A stretch of DNA of 7,492 bases. Origin: an uncultured Clostridia bacterium. GTDB lineage: Bacteria; Bacillota; Clostridia; Christensenellales; Aristaeellaceae. The position numbers were made by a program, and so were the translations under genes. Each line of letters begins with the position of its first letter. Position 1 is the stretch's first letter. Shown here in pieces: positions 1-5,470 of the stretch. The stretch is from assembly GCA_937934775.1 (NCBI GenBank), contig CALGYL010000072.1, positions 1-7,492 of the forward strand, given 5' to 3'. The notes beneath the pieces were generated by a model. That model worked only from the letters and a program-made list of their open reading frames with translations, was not told the origin of the DNA and searched no databases.

Positions 1-407
1 AGCGCGTCGGCCGTGCCGTCCATCGGCGTAAGATCGATGGCCAGCCGCGTCTTGGAGGCTTTTTCCGGGTTTAAAATGTCAATCACCTTGGCTTCGCCCT
101 TCAGGCAGAAGTTCCAGGCGCTGGTTTCGTTCTCCCGTGTGCCGTATTTCTCACCCGCGGCATTCATATCCTGCTGGGCGGCGGCGAGAATGGTCTTGGC
201 GTCAAGCGCCTTTTCCAGGATTGAGGGCAGCATCTTGCCGTCCCAATTGTCCTGGCAGTAACGCTCCGCGACGGTGAGGTTGGCGGTAGCCGTGTTGTCG
301 GACGCGGGCGCATCCCAGATGACCGTCACGCGGCAAAACGCCGCGATCAGCAGGATGGCTGCCGCCGTGACGACCCATTTGATCCATCCGGTCGGTTTCT
401 TCTTCAT
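1..407 (-). CDS. DUF2291 family protein, partial (C-terminus beyond window)
   Basis: The visible part is the first 135 residues plus two bases. It opens with a basic N-terminus (MKKKPTGW) and one hydrophobic segment at about residues 9-31, then an exported-looking domain. The order of elements (W-D-G-K-M-L-P near residue 55, an alanine-rich helix, K-Y-G near 87, and a late P-M-D-G-T-A-D) resembles DUF2291 proteins as I remember them. These are annotated as periplasmic lipoproteins and are often encoded next to ribose/polyol-type ABC importers; their role is not established. Cys25 follows Ala-Ala-Phe, which is a poor lipobox, so anchoring by the uncleaved segment is also possible. The ATG at 407 has a GGGAGG ribosome site at 418-423, ten bases away. 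It lies 124 bases downstream of the binding-protein gene on the same strand and is probably in its operon. The family call rests on remembered pattern plus context, without an alignment. Confidence 0.75.
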   Translation of the reverse strand, partial: MKKKPTGWIKWVVTAAAILLIAAFCRVTVIWDAPASDNTATANLTVAERYCQDNWDGKMLPSILEKALDAKTILAAAQQDMNAAGEKYGTRENETSAWNFCLKGEAKVIDILNPEKASKTRLAIDLTPMDGTADA

Positions 408-490
408 GTCCTTTGGACCTCCCTGACTTAAAAAGAAGGCGGGGCGCGGAGCATTCCGTTCGTATCCGATGGGCAGGGCTCTTTATACGA

Positions 491-520
491 GGAAGGCGGG
501 GTGTACGCACCCCGCCTTCC
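491..520 (-). promoter_or_regulatory. Intercistronic stem-loop downstream of the binding-protein gene
   Basis: A perfect 13-bp inverted repeat (GGAAGGCGGGGTG at 491-503 and its complement at 508-520) encloses a 4-base loop. It starts 12 bases past the stop codon of the binding protein. On the minus-strand RNA it is followed by UCGUAUAAAG rather than a U-run, so it is a poor intrinsic terminator by itself. A role in stabilising the upstream mRNA, or in partial termination before the DUF2291 gene, is more likely. The same 10-mer GAAGGCGGGG recurs at 435-444, next to a run of five A (U on the transcript). Confidence 0.7.
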
Positions 521-531
521 ATTGCTTACGA

Positions 532-1473
532 TTAGTCGGCCAGGGTGAAGTTGTCCAGCTTGGCGGCGTTGTCCTTGTTGATCAGCACGCAGTCCAGCAG
601 CTGCTTCTCTTCGGCCACCATGGGCTTGCCGTTCTTAATGTAGTAGTCGGCCTGAACGACCGCCTGCTCCGCGATGTAGGCGATGGGCTGCAGGCCCGTG
701 GCCTTGATTTCGCCGCGCAGGATGGAATCACGCACGTCGTTAGAGCCGTCGAAACCGCATACAATGACGTCCTTCATGCCGGCCTTGAGGCAAGCTTCGA
801 TGACGCCCATGGCCATGGTGTCGTTGCCGCAGATGACGCCCTTGATCTTGTCGGCGCCCTGGGCCTGGATGATGGACTCCATCTTGTCGTAGGCTTCGGT
901 CTGGTCCCAGTTGGCGGTCTGCTGGTCAAGCATCTTCATATCCGCATACTGGTCGATGATGGAGTGGAAGCCCTCGGACCGGACGTGGGCGTTGGTGTCG
1001 GAATCCTTGCCGGTCAGTTCCACATAGCCGCCTTCTTCGCTCATCAGATCGACGAAGTACTCGGCCACGGCGGTCGCGCCCTGGAAGTTGTTGGAAACCA
1101 TCTGGGCGACGGCGTCGCCGGTGGAGTTGATCTCACGGTCGACCAGGAAGGTGGGGATGCCAGCCTTCTTGGCGGCCTGTACGGGGGCGACGGAGGCATC
1201 CGCGCCGGCGTTGTCACAGATGATCGCCTTGGCGCCCAACTGGATGGCGGTGTCAAACGCTTCCTGCTGCTTCACGACATCGTCGTCGTGCTGAATGACC
1301 TTGGTCTCATAGCCCAGTTCGGCGGCCTTGGCGGCGGCGGCGTCGGCCACCGTCTTGAAGTAGGGGTTCGAATGACTGGGGGTGATGATCATGATCAGGT
1401 CCGCTGCGAAAGCGGTGGAGGCGAGGCCCAGGGTCATCATAAGGGCCAGCATCAGGGCGACCAGTTTCTTCAT
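532..1473 (-). CDS. Ribose/polyol-type ABC transporter substrate-binding protein
   Basis: This 313-residue secreted protein captures a sugar or polyol outside the membrane and delivers it to an RbsC/RbsA-type importer. Residues 1-23 form a signal peptide (basic start, hydrophobic core, A-F-A cleavage before A24). There is no lipobox cysteine, which is unusual for a Gram-positive binding protein but common in Negativicutes-like or mis-assigned taxa. The mature part is a type I periplasmic-binding fold (Peripla_BP_4, RbsB-like). It shows N-P-Y-F at 36-39, the D112-R113 pair that matches the ligand-contacting Asp-Arg of ribose-binding proteins, a G-N-D-T-M-A-M-G hinge-side motif, G-F-D-G-S-N-D-V, and L-Q-P near the end. 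Length is normal for the family. The ATG at 1473 has AAGGAGGA at 1481-1488; an in-frame extension upstream would cross the promoter and is rejected. It is divergent from a LacI-family repressor and followed by DUF2291. Ribose, a tetritol or another polyol are all possible; the exact ligand cannot be read from sequence. Confidence 0.92.
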   Translation of the reverse strand: MKKLVALMLALMMTLGLASTAFAADLIMIITPSHSNPYFKTVADAAAAKAAELGYETKVIQHDDDVVKQQEAFDTAIQLGAKAIICDNAGADASVAPVQAAKKAGIPTFLVDREINSTGDAVAQMVSNNFQGATAVAEYFVDLMSEEGGYVELTGKDSDTNAHVRSEGFHSIIDQYADMKMLDQQTANWDQTEAYDKMESIIQAQGADKIKGVICGNDTMAMGVIEACLKAGMKDVIVCGFDGSNDVRDSILRGEIKATGLQPIAYIAEQAVVQADYYIKNGKPMVAEEKQLLDCVLINKDNAAKLDNFTLAD

Positions 1474-1530
1474 GGGTGATTCCTCCTTGAATCGTTCTAT
1501 TCCATGCGGCGGGGCCGCACTGAAACCCAT

Positions 1531-1546
1531 TCGAAAGCGCTTAACT
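1531..1546. promoter_or_regulatory. Candidate LacI-family (or cre-like) operator in the binding-protein leader
   Basis: The stretch TCGAAAGCGCTTAACT has a perfect 8-bp palindromic core AAGCGCTT with a central CG. That is the usual shape of LacI/CcpA-family sites. It lies about 20 bases downstream of the inferred start of the minus-strand promoter, where a bound repressor would block elongation or initiation. The outer positions are not symmetric, so the site is imperfect. It could serve the neighbouring LacI-family protein or a global CcpA; the sequence alone does not decide. Confidence 0.5.
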
Positions 1547-1567
1547 AATTCAGTTGTTTCCTGGAAC

Positions 1568-1596
1568 ATGGTATCACGGGTTGTGAAATATGTCAA
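1568..1596 (-). promoter_or_regulatory. Sigma-A-type promoter for the ribose-type binding-protein operon
   Basis: On the minus strand, TTGACA (1596-1591) is a perfect -35 box. A 17-base spacer separates it from TACCAT (1573-1568), which matches TATAAT at four of six positions. Transcription would begin near 1561, giving an mRNA leader of about 88 bases. The leader contains a candidate LacI-family operator and a small hairpin (TGCGGC / GCCGCA at 1505-1519). Confidence 0.7.
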
Positions 1597-1612
1597 TAGA
1601 TCGTTGAAATAT
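1584..1612. repeat. Two direct copies of TGAAATAT with a 21-bp period
   Basis: TGAAATAT occurs at 1584-1591 and again at 1605-1612, two helical turns apart. The copies sit on either side of the -35 box of the minus-strand promoter. The flanks do not extend the match, and the region is AT-rich compared with the genes, so chance is a real alternative. Confidence 0.4.
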
Positions 1613-1624
1613 TTTAAGGCGTTG

Positions 1625-1653
1625 TTGCGTTCACAATCTTCATCTGTTATAAT
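1625..1653 (+). promoter_or_regulatory. Extended -10 promoter of the LacI-family regulator gene
   Basis: A perfect TATAAT at 1648-1653 is preceded by TGT, making an extended -10 element. The hexamer 17 bases upstream (TTGCGT, 1625-1630) keeps only the TTG of a -35 box, as is typical of extended -10 promoters. The start of transcription would be near 1660, leaving a leader of about 34 bases before the ATG at 1694. Confidence 0.65.
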
Positions 1654-1662
1654 GGCACTCGG

Positions 1663-1675
1663 AAACGATGCGTTT
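1663..1675. promoter_or_regulatory. Candidate autoregulatory operator at the LacI gene start site
   Basis: The sequence AAACG-ATG-CGTTT is a 5+3+5 inverted repeat covering the inferred start of transcription of the repressor gene. A protein bound here would hinder its own promoter. It differs in half-site and spacing from the AAGCGCTT site at 1535-1542, so the two need not bind the same protein. Confidence 0.4.
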
Positions 1676-1693
1676 TCGGGGGGTGAGGCACGG

Positions 1694-2716
1694 ATGCCAG
1701 TCAAGATCAAGGACATCGCGCAGGAGTTGGGCGTTTCCAACGCGACCGTCTCCATGGTTATCAACAACAAACCCGGCATCAGCGAGCAAACGCGCAAACG
1801 CGTGCAGAAAAAGCTGGTGGAATCTGGGTACCGGGACGATTTAATGCGCAAACTGCCCATTGGGGCGGTGCGGGAAATCGCGTTTGTGGTCTGTAAAAAA
1901 CACGGAAAAGTCGTCGGGGATACCCAGTTCTTTTCGAGCATTATTGAAGAAATTGAAAGAGCCTGCCGGGATGCCGGCTATGTGCTTTCACTATCTTACT
2001 TAAATTTTTTAAGCGGACTTCCGGTCGAACAACAGCTTGCCCGGGTGGACCGCGGCGCGCAGGGAATTCTGGTTCTGGCGACGGAGCTGGAAGCCGAGGA
2101 CATGACCCGCTTCCTCGCGCTGGGCCTGCCGGTGGTGGCGATCGATTCGGCACTGACGGGCGCGGAGCTCAACAAAGTCGCCATCAACAACTTTGAGGGC
2201 GCTTTCAAGGCCACCGATTTCCTGATTTCGATGGGCCACCGCCGCATCGGTCACCTGCAGTCGAGCGACTGGATCAAGAATTTTGACGAGCGGCGGGCAG
2301 GGTACCTGTCTGCGTTGAAGCACCGGGGCCTGGAGTGCGACGCGTGTGGCACGATTCCGCTGCGCGCCAATACGGAGGACGCTTATCAGGACATGCTTGC
2401 CTATCTGAAAACAAAACCTGCGCTGCCCTCCGCGTTCTTTGTGGACAACGATGTGATCGCGCTGGGGGCAATGCGCGCGCTCAAGGAGAGTGGCTACCAG
2501 ATCCCCGGCGATGTTTCGGTGATCGGATTTGACGACATTCCCGCCTGCACCGTGATCGAGCCGCCGCTGACCACCATGCGCGTCGAGTGCAAGTGCATCG
2601 GCAAGGTGGCGGTGGAACGGCTGGTGCACCTGATCAAGAGCGGCGACCCCTACCGAATCAAACAGGAAATTGACACGCTGCTCATCGAACGGGGAAGCGT
2701 CGGCCGGGCCGGATAG
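1694..2716 (+). CDS. LacI-family transcriptional repressor
   Basis: This 340-residue DNA-binding protein has the full LacI/GalR layout. Residues 4-25 form the helix-turn-helix (I-K-D-I-A-Q-E-L-G-V-S-N-A-T-V-S), followed by the third helix up to G45-Y46, a linker to about residue 60, and a periplasmic-binding-protein-like effector domain from E61 to the end. The late G278-F-D-D motif carries the aspartate that in this family commonly touches the sugar effector. Length is typical. The ATG at 1694 has GGGGGGTGAGG at 1678-1688. An in-frame ATG at 1652 falls inside the -10 box and is rejected. The hinge segment Y-R-D-D-L-M-R-K-L departs from the usual Y-x-P-N-x-x-A-R-x-L. The gene is divergent from the ribose-type importer, its most likely target, and is followed at 34 bases by a sensor kinase with no visible terminator between them. 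The effector is unknown but is plausibly the ligand of the adjacent binding protein. Confidence 0.93.
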   Translation: MPVKIKDIAQELGVSNATVSMVINNKPGISEQTRKRVQKKLVESGYRDDLMRKLPIGAVREIAFVVCKKHGKVVGDTQFFSSIIEEIERACRDAGYVLSLSYLNFLSGLPVEQQLARVDRGAQGILVLATELEAEDMTRFLALGLPVVAIDSALTGAELNKVAINNFEGAFKATDFLISMGHRRIGHLQSSDWIKNFDERRAGYLSALKHRGLECDACGTIPLRANTEDAYQDMLAYLKTKPALPSAFFVDNDVIALGAMRALKESGYQIPGDVSVIGFDDIPACTVIEPPLTTMRVECKCIGKVAVERLVHLIKSGDPYRIKQEIDTLLIERGSVGRAG

Positions 2717-2736
2717 TTTAGGCGGCCGTCGGAATC

Positions 2737-2741
2737 GGAGG
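2737..2741 (+). promoter_or_regulatory. Ribosome site that fixes the TTG start of the sensor kinase
   Basis: GGAGG lies nine bases before TTG 2751. An earlier in-frame ATG at 2670 is inside the LacI coding region, has no ribosome site, and would add 27 polar residues before the first membrane segment. Confidence 0.7.
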
Positions 2742-2750
2742 GCGGATTTC

Positions 2751-4475
2751 TTGCGCATACACGTCAAGCTGCTGATTTTGAGTTTTGCGCTGGTCGTGGC
2801 GCTGGTTGCGCTGACTGGCGTAATTTTCTTCCGCTATAATGAGCGAACCGCACTGCAAAAGACCACCAACGAATTGTACACCGTGGCGGAGAAGCTGTCG
2901 CTGCAGGTGGAGTCCCGCATCCAGCAGATCGACGTGGCGCTGCTGTTTGTTTTGTCGGACCCGGACTTTTTGTCGGCGCTGTCCAACTACACCATGCCGG
3001 GGCGGGATGCCGAGCGAAACCGGCTGATTCTGGCCGACAGCGCTTCGACCATCAACCGCCTCTTTAAAAGCTACGCGGTGGACAAGCACTTCCATCAGAT
3101 TGTGCTGTTTGACGAGGTGGGGGATTACTTTTCCAGCAATTTCCGGATCCCGACGCCCGAGCCCGACCGCGTGATTGAAGTGGCCGAAGGCATTGCCTGG
3201 ACAAAACAGGCGCAGGGGCTGCAGGGGCGGCTCCTGCTGGTCGCGCCATACATCGATCCCTGGAGCGGACAGACGCAGCGGGTGTACGGGGCGGCGAGAG
3301 CGCTCAAGACGGTTTCGGGCGTCACATGCTACATCGAGGTGCAGCGCGCGCAGGCCGAGCTGGACGAGCTATTAACGCTGGGCGGTTTTGATGGCGTGAA
3401 CGTTGAGCTGATGAACGATCAGGGCGTATTCTACGCGCCTGGAGGGCGGCACGAAGCGCCCGCCGGGGCCATCGTGGTTGAAAGCGAGCGCAACCGCTAC
3501 GGACTTTACGCCCGGCTGACGTTGGATTCTTCCGCGGTACGCGCCGACCTCGCGCCCGGGGCGCTGCAGATCGCGCTGATCTGCCTGGTGGCGCTGGCAG
3601 GTTCTTTCTTCTATATATATTACGCCACACGGCGGCTGATGCGCCCGCTACGCACGCTGCAGGAGGCGATGGATCAGACCGCGCTGGACAACCTGGACGG
3701 CCGCCTCGCGCCCCACAGTGTGGACGAGCTGAAATCGCTCAACGAGTCGTTTGGTCGGCTTTGCGACCGGCTGGGCGGCGCGGTGGACGACAAAATGCGT
3801 GCCCAGCGGCTGGAGCTGGAGGCTCGGCTGGATGCGCTGCAAGCGCAGATTGATCCGCATTTTCTATACAACACGCTGAATGTGATCATGAACCGGGCGA
3901 TTCAGATCGGCGACGACGAGATCCTGACCATCTGCGAGGGCATCGCCGATATGCTGCGCTACTCGACTTCCACGGAGAAGCGCCTCGCGACGCTGGGCGA
4001 GGAGCGTTCTCATCTGAACACATACCTGGCGCTGATGCAGAAGCGGCTCCGCCACCGGCTTGCCTACTCCGTCGACATCCCGGAGGACATGCTTGCGCTT
4101 CAGTTGCCCAAGATGACGCTGCAGCCGCTGGCCGAGAACGCCATACAGCACGGCTTCGCCCACAAGGGCGGGCAGATGCGGGTGGCGGTGCGCGCGTGGG
4201 CGGACGGCGAGTACTGGCGCGTCGAAGTAGCTGACAACGGAGAGGGCTTTGGGGAAGATGTCATGCGGGACCTGCAGGAGAAGCTGTCCGCGGTGCGCGC
4301 GGGCGCCTTTCGGCCCGGTTCGGAGGGGTTGTCCATCGGCGGGATGGGCCTGATCAACACCTATGCTCGGCTGCACTATCACTTCGGCCCTTCCTGCAAG
4401 ATGACCATTTCCAACCAGGAATCGGGTGCGCGGGTGGAGATCCGCGTGCCGTTGAAAGGGGAGGACCGCGTTTGA
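2751..4475 (+). CDS. YesM/LytS-type sensor histidine kinase
   Basis: This 574-residue membrane kinase senses an external signal and phosphorylates the response regulator encoded next. Membrane segment 1 spans about residues 6-27. An extracellular sensing region of about 240 residues follows; it is not recognisable by eye but has the size of Cache-type sensors in this family. Membrane segment 2 is at about 270-293, then a HAMP-like linker (R-R-L-M-R-P-L... to about 345) leading to a coiled segment. The His_kinase (PF06580) motif Q-I-D-P-H-F-L-Y-N-T-L places the phospho-accepting histidine at H370. The ATP-binding domain has N463 (L-Q-P-L-A-E-N-A-I-Q-H-G), D495-N-G-E-G and G530-G-M-G-L. All catalytic elements look intact. 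The TTG start at 2751 is chosen from the GGAGG at 2737. It follows the LacI gene by 34 bases and overlaps the regulator by four. The signal is probably a carbohydrate or the binding protein of the right-hand importer. Confidence 0.93.
   Translation: MRIHVKLLILSFALVVALVALTGVIFFRYNERTALQKTTNELYTVAEKLSLQVESRIQQIDVALLFVLSDPDFLSALSNYTMPGRDAERNRLILADSASTINRLFKSYAVDKHFHQIVLFDEVGDYFSSNFRIPTPEPDRVIEVAEGIAWTKQAQGLQGRLLLVAPYIDPWSGQTQRVYGAARALKTVSGVTCYIEVQRAQAELDELLTLGGFDGVNVELMNDQGVFYAPGGRHEAPAGAIVVESERNRYGLYARLTLDSSAVRADLAPGALQIALICLVALAGSFFYIYYATRRLMRPLRTLQEAMDQTALDNLDGRLAPHSVDELKSLNESFGRLCDRLGGAVDDKMRAQRLELEARLDALQAQIDPHFLYNTLNVIMNRAIQIGDDEILTICEGIADMLRYSTSTEKRLATLGEERSHLNTYLALMQKRLRHRLAYSVDIPEDMLALQLPKMTLQPLAENAIQHGFAHKGGQMRVAVRAWADGEYWRVEVADNGEGFGEDVMRDLQEKLSAVRAGAFRPGSEGLSIGGMGLINTYARLHYHFGPSCKMTISNQESGARVEIRVPLKGEDRV
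4458..4464 (+). promoter_or_regulatory. Ribosome site for the TTG start of the response regulator
   Basis: GGGGAGG lies seven bases before TTG 4472, inside the last codons of the kinase. The start and the kinase stop share the four bases TTGA, an arrangement that favours coupled translation of the two partners. Confidence 0.7.
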
Positions 4476-5377
4476 AGCGCATCCTTCTGGTGGAGGACGA
4501 ACCGGCGTCGGCGGATTACCTCGCATCCCTGATCCGCAGGGAGCTGCCCGATATGGAGGTTGCCGGCGTCTGCGAGAACGGAGAGGAAGCGCTGGCCGCG
4601 ATGCGTAAAACCCGCGTGGACATCGTGGTGACCGACATCGCCATGCCGGTGATGGACGGGCTTCAGCTGGCTGAGGCGGTGCGCGCCTCCTGGCCGCTGG
4701 TCCCGGTGGTCATCGTCAGCGGGTACGAGCGTTTTGAGTACGCCAAGACCGCGCTGCGCTTCGGGGTATCGGATTATCTTCTGAAGCCTGTGAAGTCCGC
4801 GGAGCTTCGCGACTGCCTGAACCGGCTCGCGCTCCGGCTGGAATTTTCACAGGAGACGCGCCAGGCGCTGGGCGAGGCGCGGCTGACCCAGGACGAGGAA
4901 GCGGCGCTGGACACCGAGGTGGGACGCGCCGTCCGAGACGCCCCCGGCCCCGCGGAGCTCAGGGCGAGGCTGGACAGGCTGATTGAGGAGTATTCCGTCC
5001 GGGCCAGATCCGGCGAGGGCGATCACGCCAAGGCGGATTTCGAAGCGCTGACGGCCTACATCAGCCGGAAGCTGGGTGAAAAGCTGACGCTGGAGGGCGT
5101 GTGCCGCGCGCTCGGCCTTTCTCAGACCAGCGTCAGCCGCCTGTTTAGGACCTATGCGCGCTGTTCCTTTGTGGAATACCTGACTGGTCGCCGCGTCGAG
5201 CGCGCAAAGATGCTCATCCAGCGGGAACCTTCCCGCCGTTTGAAGGAAATCGCCTGCGAGGCCGGATTTCCCGATCCTTTGTATTTCAGCCGCGTGTTTC
5301 GCGCGGAAACCGGCCTGACCCCAACCGAGTTTGCCAAAAACTGCCAGGCAAATGGAGAAACAGATCAGCGCGATTGA
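4472..5377 (+). CDS. YesN-type response regulator (receiver plus AraC HTH)
   Basis: This 301-residue cytoplasmic regulator is the obvious partner of the kinase just upstream. The receiver domain (about residues 1-120) has the acidic pair E8-D9, the phosphorylation site D55 (V-V-T-D-I-A-M-P), S83 and K105 (L-L-K-P). A helical linker of about 70 residues with high charge follows. The C-terminal AraC/XylS DNA-binding domain covers about 190-293, with both helix-turn-helix units visible: L-T-L-E-G-V-C-R-A-L-G-L-S and I-A-C-E-A-G-F-P-D-P-L-Y-F-S-R-V-F-R. It is much shorter than Bacillus YesN-like proteins of 350-550 residues, because the linker region is small. Phosphorylation is expected to favour dimer binding to paired direct repeats. 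A repeat pair with a 21-bp period lies at its own 3' end, in front of the next gene, which is therefore the likely target. Confidence 0.93.
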   Translation: MKRILLVEDEPASADYLASLIRRELPDMEVAGVCENGEEALAAMRKTRVDIVVTDIAMPVMDGLQLAEAVRASWPLVPVVIVSGYERFEYAKTALRFGVSDYLLKPVKSAELRDCLNRLALRLEFSQETRQALGEARLTQDEEAALDTEVGRAVRDAPGPAELRARLDRLIEEYSVRARSGEGDHAKADFEALTAYISRKLGEKLTLEGVCRALGLSQTSVSRLFRTYARCSFVEYLTGRRVERAKMLIQREPSRRLKEIACEAGFPDPLYFSRVFRAETGLTPTEFAKNCQANGETDQRD

Positions 5378-5407
5378 ATTGTCCATGCCCCTGGCTGGAT
5401 TCTCCAT
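5376..5407. promoter_or_regulatory. Paired direct repeats, candidate response-regulator binding site
   Basis: GAATTGTCCAT (5376-5386) and GGATTCTCCAT (5397-5407) match at nine of eleven positions and are exactly 21 bp apart, two turns of the helix. The second copy ends on the first base of the -35 hexamer of the next promoter. AraC-family activators classically bind two direct repeats with this spacing, the nearer one touching the -35 box. The assignment to the adjacent YesN-type regulator is inference from position. Confidence 0.6.
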
Positions 5408-5435
5408 CGACAGATCACCGCCCGCGTGTTATGAT
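5407..5435 (+). promoter_or_regulatory. Promoter of the CUT1 binding-protein gene
   Basis: TCGACA (5407-5412, five of six to TTGACA), a 17-base spacer and TATGAT (5430-5435, five of six to TATAAT) form a strong sigma-A-type promoter. TGT before the -10 box makes it an extended -10. Transcription would start near 5442, giving a short leader of about 29 bases. Confidence 0.72.
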
Positions 5436-5454
5436 CACATTACATACTATAGGG

Positions 5455-5462
5455 AAAGGTGG
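5455..5462 (+). promoter_or_regulatory. Ribosome site that selects GTG 5471
   Basis: AAAGGTGG lies eight bases before GTG 5471. The in-frame GTG at 5459 lies inside this site and cannot be the start. Confidence 0.7.
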
Positions 5463-5470
5463 TTTATCGA

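Noticed and set aside
469..1479. A 336-codon plus-strand reading frame opposite the ribose-type binding protein
   Set aside because: It is a GC-bias shadow: the product is low-complexity (runs of V, G, D, H, L), it has no ribosome site, and the minus-strand gene has a signal peptide, family motifs and promoter.
1382..1693. Upstream extension of the LacI reading frame across the divergent promoter region
   Set aside because: It would run through both promoters and into the opposing gene; the helix-turn-helix begins right after the ATG at 1694, which has a good ribosome site.
2701..2728. CGGCCG repeated at 2701-2706 and 2723-2728 as a terminator after the LacI gene
   Set aside because: Only six pairs with a long loop, each copy self-palindromic, and no U-run follows.
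2670..2750. Upstream ATG extension of the kinase into the LacI gene
   Set aside because: No ribosome site, overlaps LacI by 47 bases and adds polar residues before the membrane segment; TTG 2751 has GGAGG in position.
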